Below are positions 51,510 through 61,170 of a stretch of DNA of 64,000 bases, one piece after another (position 1 is the stretch's first letter; every line of letters begins with the position of its first letter). Made by a program: the position numbers and the translations under genes. The notes beneath the pieces are model-generated. The model saw only the letters and a program-made list of their open reading frames with translations. It ran no database searches and was not told where the DNA came from. The DNA comes from Enterobacter bugandensis (GTDB lineage: Bacteria > Pseudomonadota > Gammaproteobacteria > Enterobacterales > Enterobacteriaceae): NCBI RefSeq assembly GCF_900324475.1, contig NZ_LT992502.1:2046001-2110000 (forward strand), written 5' to 3'.

Positions 51510-52544
51510 CTATTGATGGCTCATATCGTTCAGCAGCACGGCGATGCTTTGCCCGCCCGCCGTCTGTTCCAGACCAATCTTCACGATGATGGTCAGCGGA
51601 ACGGAGAGCAGCATGCCTACGGGACCGAGCAGCCAGCCCCAGAAAATCAGGGACAAAAAGACGACCAGCGTCGAAAGCCCCAGCCCACGCCCCATCATTC
51701 GTGGTTCAAGAATATTCCCGAATACCAGGTTAATCGCCAGATAGCCGGCCAGCAGAATCAGCGCATCATAAAATCCACTGAACACCAGCACCTGAAGAAT
51801 AGGGGGGATTGCCGCCAGCACGGAGCCGATGTTAGGAATGTAATTGAGCGCAAATGCCAGTAACCCCCAGACGAACGCAAAGCGGACGTCCAGCGCCACC
51901 AGCATTCCCCAGACCACCACCCCGGTGACCAGGCTGATGACGGTTTTCAGTACCAGATAGCGTGAAACGCTGTCCAGCGCGCGCTGAATAGCTCCCATTC
52001 CTTCAACCGGACGAACCATGATTTGCTGTAACTTTGCGGGCAGCTGTGGCACCTCCAGCAGCATGAACACCACCGTTAAAAACAGCAGGAAAATGGAGGT
52101 CATGGCATTGGAAAGCTGCGTCAGCAGGCCTGTGACGATGGTCATGGCCGCATTAGGGTCGATATATTTAAGAAGCTCCTCAACCGAAACTTCTATTCCC
52201 GCGCGCTGAAGCCAGGGCTCAAGCTGCAGCAGCGGTATCGCCAGCGAGGAACGGTATTTCGGCAGCGTTCGCGCCAGTTCGTTCAGCGAGGTACCCAGAT
52301 ACGCAACCAGTAACACCATGGCGAAAATAATGATGCTAATTAGCAGGGTAATTGCCAGCACGCGCGGGATGCGCAGCCGCGTCATGCGCCGGACCAGTGG
52401 GTTAAGGATCACCGCAACAAACAAGGCCAGAATAAAGGGCACAATGATGTCGGCGGCAAAACGAACGCCCGTGAGTATGATCACCAGCATGCCCAGCATG
52501 ATGACAATTTTTAACCCGTTGAGGGTAATAATGGGTTTAGCCAT
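51510..52544 (-). CDS. tqsA: AI-2 transporter TqsA (AI-2E family)
   Basis: 344 aa, matching E. coli TqsA (YdgG). Seven to eight membrane segments with the AI-2E signature '[19 protein letters not shown]' (~227). It exports autoinducer-2 and affects biofilm. It is divergent from mdtJI, as in E. coli. Confidence 0.95.
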   Translation of the reverse strand: MAKPIITLNGLKIVIMLGMLVIILTGVRFAADIIVPFILALFVAVILNPLVRRMTRLRIPRVLAITLLISIIIFAMVLLVAYLGTSLNELARTLPKYRSSLAIPLLQLEPWLQRAGIEVSVEELLKYIDPNAAMTIVTGLLTQLSNAMTSIFLLFLTVVFMLLEVPQLPAKLQQIMVRPVEGMGAIQRALDSVSRYLVLKTVISLVTGVVVWGMLVALDVRFAFVWGLLAFALNYIPNIGSVLAAIPPILQVLVFSGFYDALILLAGYLAINLVFGNILEPRMMGRGLGLSTLVVFLSLIFWGWLLGPVGMLLSVPLTIIVKIGLEQTAGGQSIAVLLNDMSHQ

Positions 52545-52966
52545 GGTGACTCCAAAAAATGCTTTTTATTTATAATAGAGGGTAAACGTCCTGCAATAAA
52601 CTAACCAAAATCAAACGGGATGGGTAAAGAATTGAAAAGACTTTGAGTAAAATTTTCAGTTATGGTACAAATTTGGCGTGTTCAACTACCGAGGACAATT
52701 TTCATCCGCAAAGACGAGAAGCAACAACGCGGATAATTGTAATTTTATGGACAATTTGTTCAGGACCTATTCTTCAAACAACGCTGCTCTATTTTCTACC
52801 TCCTTCTGCCTGATTGCTGGTGAGCAACACTGGCGCACCGCACTATAGTCATCTCTTCTGCCTGAGCTGGCGCTACGCGCTTAGCTGTCTGATTTAATTT
52901 CATATTTTTTTGGTTTGCTGCATGCAGCGGGCCACGATGGATTATATTCTCAAGCAGGAGAAAAAC
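52545..52966. promoter_or_regulatory. tqsA-mdtJ divergent intergenic region
   Basis: 422 bp, AT-rich in its first half. It must contain both promoters; no operator or small gene is recognised. Confidence 0.4.
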
Positions 52967-53329
52967 ATGTTTTACTGGATCTTATTAGCCCTGGCTATCC
53001 TCGCTGAAATTACCGGCACGCTGTCAATGAAATGGGCAAGCGTCAGCGAGGGCAATACCGGTTTTATTTTAATGCTGGTGATGATATCCCTTTCCTATAT
53101 TTTCCTCTCATTTGCGGTGAAGAAAATTGCGCTGGGTGTGGCCTATGCGCTGTGGGAAGGGATCGGTATTTTATTGATTACGCTGTTCAGCGTTCTGATA
53201 TTCGACGAAACATTAACAACAATGAAGGTCGCCGGGTTAACGACGCTGGTCGCGGGTATCGTGCTGATTAAATCAGGTACCCGTAAACCGACAAAACAGC
53301 AGAAGGAGCAGAACCATGCAACAGTTTGA
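52967..53329 (+). CDS. mdtJ: SMR-family spermidine exporter subunit MdtJ
   Basis: 120 aa from the ATG at 52967 (AGGAG ribosome-binding sequence); upstream starts give a non-homologous leader. Four membrane helices with the membrane-embedded Glu15 in '[16 protein letters not shown]'. Forms a heterodimeric spermidine exporter with MdtI. It overlaps mdtI by 14 nt. Confidence 0.96.
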   Translation: MFYWILLALAILAEITGTLSMKWASVSEGNTGFILMLVMISLSYIFLSFAVKKIALGVAYALWEGIGILLITLFSVLIFDETLTTMKVAGLTTLVAGIVLIKSGTRKPTKQQKEQNHATV

Positions 53330-53645
53330 ATGGGTTCATGCGGCCTGGCTGGGCTTCGCCATCGTGCTGGAAATTCTGGCGAACGTTCTGCTGAAATTCT
53401 CTGACGGTTTTCGCCGTAAGGTTTATGGCCTGATGTCGATTGCCGCAGTGCTGGGGGCGTTCAGCGCCCTGTCACAGGCGGTCAAAGGTATCGATCTGTC
53501 TGTGGCCTATGCGCTGTGGGGCGGTTTTGGTATCGCCGCCACCCTGGCCGCAGGGTGGGTGCTTTTCGGGCAGCGTTTAAATAATAAAGGCTGGATAGGA
53601 CTGATTTTGCTGCTGGCGGGCATGATCATGATAAAACTCGCCTGA
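53316..53645 (+). CDS. mdtI: SMR-family spermidine exporter subunit MdtI
   Basis: 109 aa, four helices, conserved Glu in '[20 protein letters not shown]'. Equal in length to E. coli MdtI. Obligate partner of MdtJ in the inner membrane. Confidence 0.96.
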   Translation: MQQFEWVHAAWLGFAIVLEILANVLLKFSDGFRRKVYGLMSIAAVLGAFSALSQAVKGIDLSVAYALWGGFGIAATLAAGWVLFGQRLNNKGWIGLILLLAGMIMIKLA

Positions 53646-53683
53646 TCAATCGGTAACCCTGATTCACAGACAGCCGCGCTGGC

Positions 53684-54505
53684 TTACTCTTTAGCCAGCG
53701 CTTCCAGCTTATCGCGAAAACCGGTGACGGATAAGGCCCGGTTATCGGCTCGCCAGCGGTCTTTCGCCGCCGGGGCGGAGCTTTGAACCCCAATCAACTG
53801 CCAGCCGTTATCGGTTTTCAGCATCAGCGGTGAACCGCTGTCGCCCGGCAACGTATCGCACTGATGGGAAAGCACGCTGGTCTGCGCCCAGCCTGTCACG
53901 ATACAGTCCGTGTGGGTGTAAAGCGAATCCAGATGATCGACCGGGTAGCCTGACTGCGTTACCTTGCGGTCGGCGGCTTTCAGCGCGGCGGTGAGCGCCG
54001 CTTTATCGCCATCAAATAACGGCAGCGGCGTAATGCCCGAAGGCGGGTAGCGCAAAATAATCAGGCCAAAATCCCATGAGGCTGCCGCGGGCGGCACAAT
54101 CCAGCCGTCTCCATCCGGTTTAAGACGCTTCCCAAGAGAAGCATCAACCCGGCCTTCAATGCCGTGGATTTCATAGCGCCAGATCCCTTTTTGCGACACA
54201 AATCGTAAGACAACCGCTTTGTCTGGCTTACCGTTGGGTGGCGTCAACAGGCAGTGGCCCGCCGTCAGCGCTAATTGCGGGGTGATTAACGTCGCGGTAC
54301 ACAGGTTGCCGCTAGCGGTTTCCAGTTGGCCTATAGCATCCCAGGGAGCCTGGGTAGGATCGGTGACGCGAGTACGATCGTCATGACCGAAAAAAAGCGT
54401 CTTTAGCTCTTTCGCGCTAATGGCGTTATCACCGCCATCATCCGCCTGTGAAAATCCAGAAAAAAGGCCAAACGTTCCCAGCAACAACACAACAGATTTA
54501 CGCAT
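53684..54505 (-). CDS. ydgD: Periplasmic trypsin-like serine protease YdgD
   Basis: 273 aa. Signal peptide [21 protein letters not shown]. Catalytic triad visible: His in 'LTAGHCLL', Asp in '[10 protein letters not shown]', Ser in '[12 protein letters not shown]'. S1/V8-like fold. Substrate unknown; E. coli YdgD lies in the same asr-mdtI interval and has been proposed to act on Asr, which I cannot test here. Confidence 0.9.
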   Translation of the reverse strand: MRKSVVLLLGTFGLFSGFSQADDGGDNAISAKELKTLFFGHDDRTRVTDPTQAPWDAIGQLETASGNLCTATLITPQLALTAGHCLLTPPNGKPDKAVVLRFVSQKGIWRYEIHGIEGRVDASLGKRLKPDGDGWIVPPAAASWDFGLIILRYPPSGITPLPLFDGDKAALTAALKAADRKVTQSGYPVDHLDSLYTHTDCIVTGWAQTSVLSHQCDTLPGDSGSPLMLKTDNGWQLIGVQSSAPAAKDRWRADNRALSVTGFRDKLEALAKE

Positions 54506-54607
54506 ATCACACTCTGGTGGGGGTAATTATGATTATTAAAAGTGAACCCTATGAAAATACTATAGACGGGACGGCGCTAAAGTGGGAGTAAAATCAGCGT
54601 GCTACAG

Positions 54608-54691
54608 TCAGGAAAGATAAAAGCGGCTTGCGATGAGCGCGCATAAAATAAGCAGGATAAGAATCAGCTCAAACCGATAGCGTCGCAGCAT
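54608..54691 (-). CDS. ydgU: Small membrane protein YdgU
   Basis: 27 aa, beginning MLRRYRFELILILLILCALI and ending 'ASRFYLS': a short basic N-terminus and one hydrophobic helix. It closely matches the recalled E. coli YdgU, which lies downstream of asr. GGAGG precedes the ATG. A strong terminator separates it from asr, so it depends on read-through or its own promoter. Confidence 0.85.
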   Translation of the reverse strand: MLRRYRFELILILLILCALIASRFYLS

Positions 54692-54704
54692 ACGCCCTCC
54701 GGAT

Positions 54705-54742
54705 AAAAAAAACGGCGCAGAACCTTTTCCGGTTCAGCGCCG
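54705..54742 (-). terminator. Rho-independent terminator of asr
   Basis: A 12-bp stem with one mismatch (54713-54724 / 54731-54742) followed on the minus strand by eight Ts (54712-54705). Confidence 0.9.
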
Positions 54743-54784
54743 GTTTACCAACGTGCCCCGCAGGGCCCGGTTAAGCTTGTACGC

Positions 54785-55159
54785 TTACGCAGCTGGCTGT
54801 GCAGCTGGTTTAGCAGCTTCGTGTTTTACTGCTTTTTTGTGATGCTTTTTCGCAGCCTGGGCTTTCTGCTCTACGGCTGGTTTAGCGGCTTTCTTGTGGT
54901 GCTTTTTCGCAGCCTGAGCCTTCTGCTCTACGGCTGGTTTAGCGGCTTTTTTGTGGTGCTTTTTCGCAGCCTGCGCTTTTTGCTCTGCAGCCGGTTTAGC
55001 GGCTTTGTGGTGTTTCTTGTGATGTACGGTTTTTGCTGGTGCCGCGGTGGTCGTTGCAGCAGGCGCCGCAGCAGCTGGTGCAGCAGTGGTTTCAGCAGCA
55101 AACGCAGCAGAAGACAGACCCATAGCAGCGGCAACAACCAGAGCTAATACTTTTTTCAT
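54785..55159 (-). CDS. asr: Acid shock protein Asr
   Basis: 124 aa from the ATG at 55159 (GAGGG 8 nt upstream; an ATG 6 nt earlier is too close). Signal peptide [21 protein letters not shown], then a Lys/His/Ala/Gln-rich, intrinsically disordered periplasmic domain. Three near-perfect 19-residue repeats based on '[17 protein letters not shown]' make it longer than E. coli Asr (~102 aa). It protects envelope proteins in acid. Controlled by RstA. Confidence 0.94.
   Translation of the reverse strand: MKKVLALVVAAAMGLSSAAFAAETTAAPAAAAPAATTTAAPAKTVHHKKHHKAAKPAAEQKAQAAKKHHKKAAKPAVEQKAQAAKKHHKKAAKPAVEQKAQAAKKHHKKAVKHEAAKPAAQPAA
54841..55011. repeat. Three 57-bp tandem repeats within asr
   Basis: The unit starting GRTGCTTTTTCGCAGCCTG recurs at 54841, 54898 and 54955, exactly 57 bp apart. 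It is in frame (19 codons), so copy number changes alter Asr length without frameshift. Confidence 0.88.
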
Positions 55160-55263
55160 GTTCATACCCTCGAATTTGGTTTTTCATTTAACCCCACTGC
55201 GGGGCCGTTGAAATAACTATATCCCTGTAAATTCGGGGTTTCCGTGAGTGATTGGTATCCGCG

Positions 55264-55277
55264 TGTAACCATATGTA
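55264..55277 (-). promoter_or_regulatory. RstA box upstream of asr
   Basis: The minus strand reads TACATATGGTTACA, a perfect match to the RstA box TACATNTNGTTACA, about 105 bp before the asr start. Confidence 0.93.
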
Positions 55278-55278
55278 C

Positions 55279-55303
55279 AAGGCCGGGGAAGAACCCCGGC
55301 CTT
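55279..55303. terminator. Stem-loop after the M32 carboxypeptidase gene
   Basis: A perfect 10-bp GC-rich stem with a 5-nt loop, 5 bp past the stop. No T-run follows on the minus strand, so termination there may be inefficient. Confidence 0.6.
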
Positions 55304-55307
55304 ATCA

Positions 55308-56795
55308 TTACAGGTAGCGTGAGGTCAGGTGTTCGCGGAAGTAGCGGATATTCAGATCTTCCCCCGTCGCCTGGGTGATTAACTGCGATGTGCTAAAGCG
55401 GCTACCGTGCTGCCAGATGTTCTGACGCAGCCACTCAAAGAGGGCGGAAAAATCCCCTTCAGCGATGGAGGGCGCCAGTCCCGGAAGCGCGGTCTTTGCA
55501 GCATGGAACAGCTGCGCGGCATACATCGCGCCCAGCGTGTACGACGGGAAGTAACCAAACCCGCCGTCGGTCCAGTGGATATCCTGCATGCAGCCGTTGC
55601 GGTAGTTATCTTTGGTGGATAATCCGAGCCAGGCCTGCATTTTCTCGTCCCACAGGGCGGGGATATCGTCCACCTCAATCTCGCCGTTGATCAGCGCCCG
55701 CTCAATCTCATAGCGCAGCACCACGTGTGCCGGGTAGCTCACTTCGTCCGCATCGACGCGGATATAGCCCGGCTTCACGCGCTGGTTCCAGGCGATAAAG
55801 TTCTCTTCGCTGAACGCCGCCTGGCTGCCAAAGCGGGCGTGCACCGCAGGGAGAAGATGCTTGAGGAAGGCTTCACTGCGTCCCAGCTGCATCTCAAAGA
55901 ACAGACTCTGGGATTCGTGGATCGCGGTTGAGCGGGCCAGGGCAATAGGCTGTCCTGCCCACGCGCGCGGCAGGTTTTGTTCGTAGCGCGCGTGTCCGGT
56001 TTCGTGGATCACGCCAAACAGCGCGCTGAGCAGCTCGTCCTCATCATAGCGCGTGGTGATGCGCACATCTTCCGGTACGCCGCCGCAGAACGGGTGCGCA
56101 CTTACGTCGAGGCGACCGCCGTTAAAATCGAAGCCGAGCATCTTCATGGCTTCCAGACCCAGTTCGCGCTGGGTTGCCGTCGGGAAGGGGCCCTGCGGCG
56201 GAACGAACGACCGCTGAGCCTGTTTCTCCACCGCGCTTGCCAGCAGGTCCGGCAGCCAGGTTTTCATATCACCAAACAGCACGTCCAGGCGCGCGCTGGT
56301 CATGTCCGGTTCAAAAATATCCAGCAGCGCGTCGTACGGCGTACAGCCTTTGGCTTCTGCGCGCAGGCGGGCTTCTTCACGGCTGAGTTTCACCACTTCT
56401 TTCAGGTTGGCGGAAAAGCCCTGCCAGTCGTTGGCGGGACGCTGCGTACGCCAGGCGTGCTCGCACCTGCTGCCCGCCAGGGATTTGGCTTCCACCAGCG
56501 ATTCCGGCAGCAGGGTAGCCTGCTGATACTGTCGCGTCATTTCCCGCAGGTTGGCCTGTTCGACGTCATTCAGATCTTCCCCTGCTGCGGCCGCTAACAG
56601 GTCGCCGACTTTTTTATCGGTCAGGATCTGATGTTGCAGGACGCTCATCTCTGCCAGCGCTTCACCGCGCGCGGCGCTGCCGCCGGGCGGCATCATGGTG
56701 AACATGTCCCAGCTGGCGATGGAGGAGAGGTGCGAGAAGCGTGAGAGGCGCTGGAAGGTTTTCACAAGTGACTGATAGGCTGATGTTTTTTGCAA
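55308..56795 (-). CDS. Carboxypeptidase M32 (Taq-type metallocarboxypeptidase)
   Basis: 495 aa. M32 zinc site 'GVIHETGHARYEQN' (HExxH) near residue 264, plus the family blocks 'DVRITTRYDEDELL' and 'ESQSLFFEMQLGRSEAF' with the third ligand Glu. It removes C-terminal residues from peptides in the cytoplasm. Common in Enterobacter and Klebsiella; not present in E. coli K-12 as I recall. Confidence 0.93.
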   Translation of the reverse strand: MQKTSAYQSLVKTFQRLSRFSHLSSIASWDMFTMMPPGGSAARGEALAEMSVLQHQILTDKKVGDLLAAAAGEDLNDVEQANLREMTRQYQQATLLPESLVEAKSLAGSRCEHAWRTQRPANDWQGFSANLKEVVKLSREEARLRAEAKGCTPYDALLDIFEPDMTSARLDVLFGDMKTWLPDLLASAVEKQAQRSFVPPQGPFPTATQRELGLEAMKMLGFDFNGGRLDVSAHPFCGGVPEDVRITTRYDEDELLSALFGVIHETGHARYEQNLPRAWAGQPIALARSTAIHESQSLFFEMQLGRSEAFLKHLLPAVHARFGSQAAFSEENFIAWNQRVKPGYIRVDADEVSYPAHVVLRYEIERALINGEIEVDDIPALWDEKMQAWLGLSTKDNYRNGCMQDIHWTDGGFGYFPSYTLGAMYAAQLFHAAKTALPGLAPSIAEGDFSALFEWLRQNIWQHGSRFSTSQLITQATGEDLNIRYFREHLTSRYL

Positions 56796-56838
56796 TTCTT
56801 ATTTCCTCATGCCGGGGATGTGTTTCAGGGAGCATACA

Positions 56839-56904
56839 ATGAAACAGACCAAATTCCCCAACATTTCCCACATGGAGGAAATCTGTGCCGATCTCCTCCG
56901 TTGA
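56839..56904 (+). CDS. Possible 21-codon small gene
   Basis: An ATG preceded by AGGGAG at 7-nt spacing opens 21 codons (starting MKQTKFPNISHMEE). A long hairpin, 8 + 5 bp with one bulge, begins on the stop codon and ends in TTTT (56904-56935). Ribosome-binding site, short frame and terminator-like stem together suggest an expressed small protein or leader. Not recognised. Inner arms GGAGGA/TCCTCC (56874-56879 / 56894-56899) could fold too. Confidence 0.35.
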   Translation: MKQTKFPNISHMEEICADLLR

Positions 56905-56935
56905 AACCGTCCCCGGCATTCCGGGTGACGGTTTT
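56904..56935 (+). terminator. Stem-loop with short T-tract
   Basis: Arms 56904-56911 / 56927-56934 and 56912-56916 / 56921-56925, loop CATT, then TTTT. It fits a plus-strand terminator for the 21-codon frame; on the minus strand it may protect the puuE 3' end. Confidence 0.55.
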
Positions 56936-56945
56936 CGGTGGGCAC

Positions 56946-58217
56946 TCAGGACTTATCACGCATAACCTGTTGCAGGATCGCCAGTGCCTGGTTGAACTGG
57001 GCATCCGGAATGGTCAGCGGATAAAGGAAGCGGATCACGTTGCCGTACTGGCCGCAGATCAATAACAGCAGGCCCTGGGCGAGCGCCTTTTGCTGTATCG
57101 CCTGCGCGATGGCGGCCGAAGGCTCACGGCTCTCGGGATCAAAAAACTCCGCCGCAATCATCGATCCTCTTCCCCTTATCGCCACGAGCGCAGGGAAGGT
57201 GCCCTGAATCTCCTCCAGTGTGGCTTTCAGTCGATCCCCCAGATGGCAGGCGCGGGCGCACAGTGACTCGTTGTCGATAATCTTCAGCACCGCGTGCGCG
57301 GCGGCCACCGCAAGCGGGTTGCCTGCATAGGTCCCCCCCAGACCGCCGGGCGCCGGCGCGTCCATGATTTCGGCGCGACCCACCACGCCAGACAGCGGCA
57401 TTCCGCCTGCCAGGCTTTTCGCCATCGTCATCAGGTCGGGCTTGTCCACGTAGTGTTCCATGGCAAACAGTTTACCCGTACGGGCGAAGCCGCTCTGCAC
57501 TTCGTCGGCAATCATCACGATCCCGTGCTCATCACAGATTCGGCGGATGGCGGCCACCAGCTCTGGCGGGGCGACGTTGAATCCGCCTTCACCCTGAATG
57601 GGTTCAAAAATAATCGCCGCCACCTGTTTCGCCTCAATATCCGCTTTGAACAGGCGTTCTATCGCCGTGATGGCATCCTGCGTCGTGATGCCGTGCAGCT
57701 CTGAGGGATACGGCACGTGATAAACCGACCCCGGGAAGGGGCCAAATCCCAGCTTATAAGGCGCGACCTTGCCGGTTAAGGCCATGGTCATATAGGTTCG
57801 GCCGTGGAAGCCTCCGCCGAAGGCAATCACGCCCGGTCTGCCGGTGTGAGCCCGGGCGATTTTAATGGCGTTTTCCACCGCTTCCGCGCCCGTGGTGAAG
57901 AACGCCGTTTTGGCCGGGCCCTGCACCGGGGCCAGCTCGTTAAGTTTCTCGGCTAATGAAACATAGCTTTCATACGGCACAATCTGGTAGGCCGTGTGGG
58001 TGAACTGGTGAAGCTGTTTTTCCACTGCGGCCACCAGTTCAGGATGACGATGGCCTGTATTCAGCACCGCGATCCCGGCGGCGAAATCAATATAGTCGTT
58101 GCCTTCCACGTCGGTGAGGGTGGCATTCTCCGCCGTGCGGGCAAAGAAATTACACATTACGCCTACGCCGCGCGGGGTGGCAGAAAGTCTGCGCTGATGA
58201 AATTCCTGGTTACTCAT
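56946..58217 (-). CDS. puuE: 4-Aminobutyrate aminotransferase PuuE
   Basis: 423 aa from the ATG at 58217, matching the E. coli N-terminus. PLP class III aminotransferase: 'TTGAEAVENAIKIAR' (~105), 'IADEVQSGFARTGK' (~240) and the PLP-lysine in 'TMAKSLAGGMPLSG' (~268). It converts GABA from putrescine to succinic semialdehyde. Last gene of the puuRCBE run. Confidence 0.96.
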   Translation of the reverse strand: MSNQEFHQRRLSATPRGVGVMCNFFARTAENATLTDVEGNDYIDFAAGIAVLNTGHRHPELVAAVEKQLHQFTHTAYQIVPYESYVSLAEKLNELAPVQGPAKTAFFTTGAEAVENAIKIARAHTGRPGVIAFGGGFHGRTYMTMALTGKVAPYKLGFGPFPGSVYHVPYPSELHGITTQDAITAIERLFKADIEAKQVAAIIFEPIQGEGGFNVAPPELVAAIRRICDEHGIVMIADEVQSGFARTGKLFAMEHYVDKPDLMTMAKSLAGGMPLSGVVGRAEIMDAPAPGGLGGTYAGNPLAVAAAHAVLKIIDNESLCARACHLGDRLKATLEEIQGTFPALVAIRGRGSMIAAEFFDPESREPSAAIAQAIQQKALAQGLLLLICGQYGNVIRFLYPLTIPDAQFNQALAILQQVMRDKS

Positions 58218-58242
58218 GTCAGATACCCTTTTGTCGAAACGA

Positions 58243-59523
58243 TCATACGCCAAGACGATCGCGCAGGCTGTAGTACGCCGCGCCCATCGCCGTGAATGGA
58301 ATCCGCAGGCTGCGGCCGCCCGGGAAGGGGTAGTGCGGGAGGTTGGCAAACGCATCAAAGCGCTCAGCGTCACCGCGCAACAGTTCCGAGATCAGCCGCC
58401 CGGCCAGATGGGTGCAGGTCACGCCGTGGCCGCTGTAGCCCTGCATGTAATAGATGTTTTTATCCAGACGACCAAACTGCGGCATACGGGACAGGGTCAG
58501 CAGGAAGTTGCCCGTCCAGCGGTAGTCGATTTTGACGCCTGCCAGTTGAGGGAAGGTTTTCAGCAGCTTTGGCATCACCAGGCGCTCGACATCGTCCGGA
58601 TCGCGCGCGCCATAGACGACGCCACCGCCGTACAGCAGGCGGTTGTCGGCGGTGAGGCGGTAGTAATCCAGCAGATAATTGCAATCTTCCACGCAGTAGT
58701 TATTGGGGATCAGCGTGCGGGCGACCTCTTCCGGCAGCGGAGCGGTGGTCACCACCTGGGTGCCGCAGGGCATGCTGCGTTTTGCCAGCTCCGGTTCTAT
58801 CTTATCGCCCAGATAGGCATTCCCGGCGACGATCACGTAGCGGGCCGTGACCTGGCCATGCTGCGTGCTTACTACTGCTGGGCTGGTGTGCTGAATGGCG
58901 GTCACCGGAGACTGTTCATATACACGCCCACCGTTCAGGCGAATGGCGTCCGCTTCGCCGATCGCCAGGTTCAGCGGATGAATGTGCCCCCCGCTGCGGT
59001 CCAGCAGCGCGCCGGTATAGCGGTCGCTGTCGACTTCCCGGCGGATGGCGCTGGCGTCCAGCAACTCCAGCTGCGTGTTGCCGTAGCGTTCCCAGTTGGC
59101 TTTTTGCTCCTCCAGCGTCTCCAGCTGCTTATGGTTTAGCGCCACAAACAGCCCGCCGGGACGATAGTCGCACTGGATCTGATAGCGCTGGATACGCTCC
59201 CGAATAATTTCCCCGCCTTCAAACATCATGCTCCCGAGCACTTTGGCGGCATCGGGCCCGTAGTTTTTCTCGATCACGTCGATATCGCGGCTGTAGGAGT
59301 TAACCAGTTGGCCGCCGTTGCGTCCGCTGGCGCCGAAGCCGATGCGCGCACCTTCAAGGAGCACCACGTCGTAGCCCATTTCGGCGAGATGCAGCGCGGA
59401 GGAGAGGCCGGTATAGCCGCCGCCCACCACGCACACGTCACAGCTGATCGACTCGTTAAGCGTCGGGAAAGGTTCATAAGCATTCGCGCTGGCCGCGTAG
59501 TAGCTGGTGGTATGTTCGGTCAT
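58243..59523 (-). CDS. puuB: Gamma-glutamylputrescine oxidase PuuB
   Basis: 426 aa, the same length as E. coli PuuB. FAD-binding 'DVCVVGGGYTGLSSALHLAE' at ~29 and DAO-family fold. It oxidises gamma-glutamylputrescine to the aldehyde with H2O2 release. The start overlaps the puuC stop (ATGA), indicating translational coupling. Confidence 0.97.
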   Translation of the reverse strand: MTEHTTSYYAASANAYEPFPTLNESISCDVCVVGGGYTGLSSALHLAEMGYDVVLLEGARIGFGASGRNGGQLVNSYSRDIDVIEKNYGPDAAKVLGSMMFEGGEIIRERIQRYQIQCDYRPGGLFVALNHKQLETLEEQKANWERYGNTQLELLDASAIRREVDSDRYTGALLDRSGGHIHPLNLAIGEADAIRLNGGRVYEQSPVTAIQHTSPAVVSTQHGQVTARYVIVAGNAYLGDKIEPELAKRSMPCGTQVVTTAPLPEEVARTLIPNNYCVEDCNYLLDYYRLTADNRLLYGGGVVYGARDPDDVERLVMPKLLKTFPQLAGVKIDYRWTGNFLLTLSRMPQFGRLDKNIYYMQGYSGHGVTCTHLAGRLISELLRGDAERFDAFANLPHYPFPGGRSLRIPFTAMGAAYYSLRDRLGV

Positions 59524-61013
59524 GATTGAGGCTCCAGGGCAATCCAGATGGTTTTCAGTTCGGTAAATTTTTCCAGCGCGTGCAGGGACTTATCGCGACC
59601 GTTGCCGCTCTGCTTATAGCCGCCAAAGGGGACGGTCATATCACCGTCGTTGTAGTTATTGACGAAGACCGAGCCGGCTTTCAGGCGGCGGCTCATGCGG
59701 TGCGCCCGGGAGAGATCGCGGGTCCATACCGCCGCGCCAAGCCCGTATTCACTGTCGTTGGCCAGCGTTAAGGCTTCCTCTTCGGTTTTAAAACGGGTGA
59801 CGACCAGCACCGGCCCGAAAATCTCTTCCCGGCACAGCGGGGAGGCAGGGTCGATGTCGACAAAAATGGTGGGACCGACTGCGGAAGGCCATGATTGTTC
59901 CCGCCCGTCCAGCAGCAGCGTACCTTTCCGGGTTCCCTCGCGAATAAACGTGTGGACGGTATCGGCGTGCGCAGCGTCGATGAGCATGCCCATCGTGCTG
60001 TCGGGGTCGAGCGGATCGCCCGGCTGCCAGTGGCGGGCCTGCGCTTTCAGCCTTGCCAGAAAATCATCGGCGATGCTGTCTTCGAGCAGCAGGCGGGTAC
60101 CGGCGATACAGACTTGCCCCTGGTTGTAAAAAATCCCGGCGGCGGTCGCGCTCACGGCCTTGTCCATGTCCGGACAGTCGGCAAAGATAATGTTGGCGCT
60201 CTTGCCGCCGGCCTCCAGCCAGACGCGCTTCATGTTGCTTTCTCCCGCGTCCTTCAACAGCTGCTTGCCGGTACGGGTAGAGCCGGTAAACGTCAGCACT
60301 TCGACCTCCGGATGCAGTGCCAGCGCCTGGCCCGCTTCATGGCCGTAACCGCTTATCACATTCAGCACGCCGTCCGGCAGGCCCGCCTCTTTCGCCAGCC
60401 CGGCCAGGCGCAGGGCGGTGAGCGGTGATTTCTCCGACGGTTTTAATACCACGCTATTGCCCGCGATCAGCGCCGGGCCCAGCTTCCAGCAGGCCAGCAG
60501 CAGCGGGAAGTTCCAGGGGACGATGGCCGCGACAACCCCGATCGGCTCGCGCACGATCATCGCCAGCTCGCCCGGACCCGTAGGCGCCACTTCGCCGTAG
60601 ACTTTATCCGCCGCTTCGGCGTACCAGCGAATGGCGCGAGCCGCGCCGGGAATATCGTCGCGCAGGCTGTGGCGGATGGGTTTACCGGTGTCCAGCGTTT
60701 CCAGTAAGGCCAGCTCTTCGCCGTGGCGCTCCATCAAATCGGCGAGCTTATTCAGCACGGCCTTGCGCTGCGCCGGAGACGCCTGTGACCAGTCGCCGCG
60801 CTCAAATACCTCACGCGCGGTCTGAACCGCGCGGTCCACGTCCGCCTGCTTGCCACGGGCCACGTTCGCCAGCGTCTGTTGGGTAGCGGGATTGACGGTT
60901 TCAAACGTGGCATTATCGGCGGCGTCACAATAGGCACCGTTAATAAATAACCGGGTCTCAATGGCGCTGTTTTTTGCTTTATCCTGCCAGTAAGTCAGGT
61001 GCTGAAAATGCAT
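59520..61013 (-). CDS. puuC: Gamma-glutamyl-gamma-aminobutyraldehyde dehydrogenase PuuC
   Basis: 497 aa from the ATG at 61013 (AGGAG ribosome-binding sequence, start MHFQHLTYWQDKA). ALDH motifs: 'VPWNFPLLLACWKLGPAL' , Glu in 'WLEAGGKSANI' (~268) and Cys in 'NQGQVCIAGTRLL' (~302). It makes gamma-glutamyl-GABA using NAD(P)+. Confidence 0.97.
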   Translation of the reverse strand: MHFQHLTYWQDKAKNSAIETRLFINGAYCDAADNATFETVNPATQQTLANVARGKQADVDRAVQTAREVFERGDWSQASPAQRKAVLNKLADLMERHGEELALLETLDTGKPIRHSLRDDIPGAARAIRWYAEAADKVYGEVAPTGPGELAMIVREPIGVVAAIVPWNFPLLLACWKLGPALIAGNSVVLKPSEKSPLTALRLAGLAKEAGLPDGVLNVISGYGHEAGQALALHPEVEVLTFTGSTRTGKQLLKDAGESNMKRVWLEAGGKSANIIFADCPDMDKAVSATAAGIFYNQGQVCIAGTRLLLEDSIADDFLARLKAQARHWQPGDPLDPDSTMGMLIDAAHADTVHTFIREGTRKGTLLLDGREQSWPSAVGPTIFVDIDPASPLCREEIFGPVLVVTRFKTEEEALTLANDSEYGLGAAVWTRDLSRAHRMSRRLKAGSVFVNNYNDGDMTVPFGGYKQSGNGRDKSLHALEKFTELKTIWIALEPQS

Positions 61014-61130
61014 ATTCACTCCTTTCTTTCGCAATCAGATAAATAAAGGCATGGCCGTTTCAGGCAATACGAAGCCGTGGGGCATCCCGGGAATTAACCC
61101 GTTGAATGCCGACATTGATCGTTTTTATTT

Positions 61131-61160
61131 GTCCCGGCGTAAGCGCGCTTACGCCGGGAC
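61131..61160. repeat. Perfect 30-bp palindrome between puuR and puuC
   Basis: Arms of 15 bp, exact reverse complements, no spacer (GTCCCGGCGTAAGCG and its complement). It starts 11 bp past the puuR stop. There is no T-tract on the operon strand. It resembles a REP-like palindromic unit or an mRNA-stabilising hairpin. Confidence 0.75.
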
Positions 61161-61170
61161 TGAGTGGTAA

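Noticed and set aside
54834..55011. Repeated segments in asr considered as a CRISPR-like array
   Set aside because: The repeats are directly adjacent without spacers, in frame, and encode the known Asr basic repeats.
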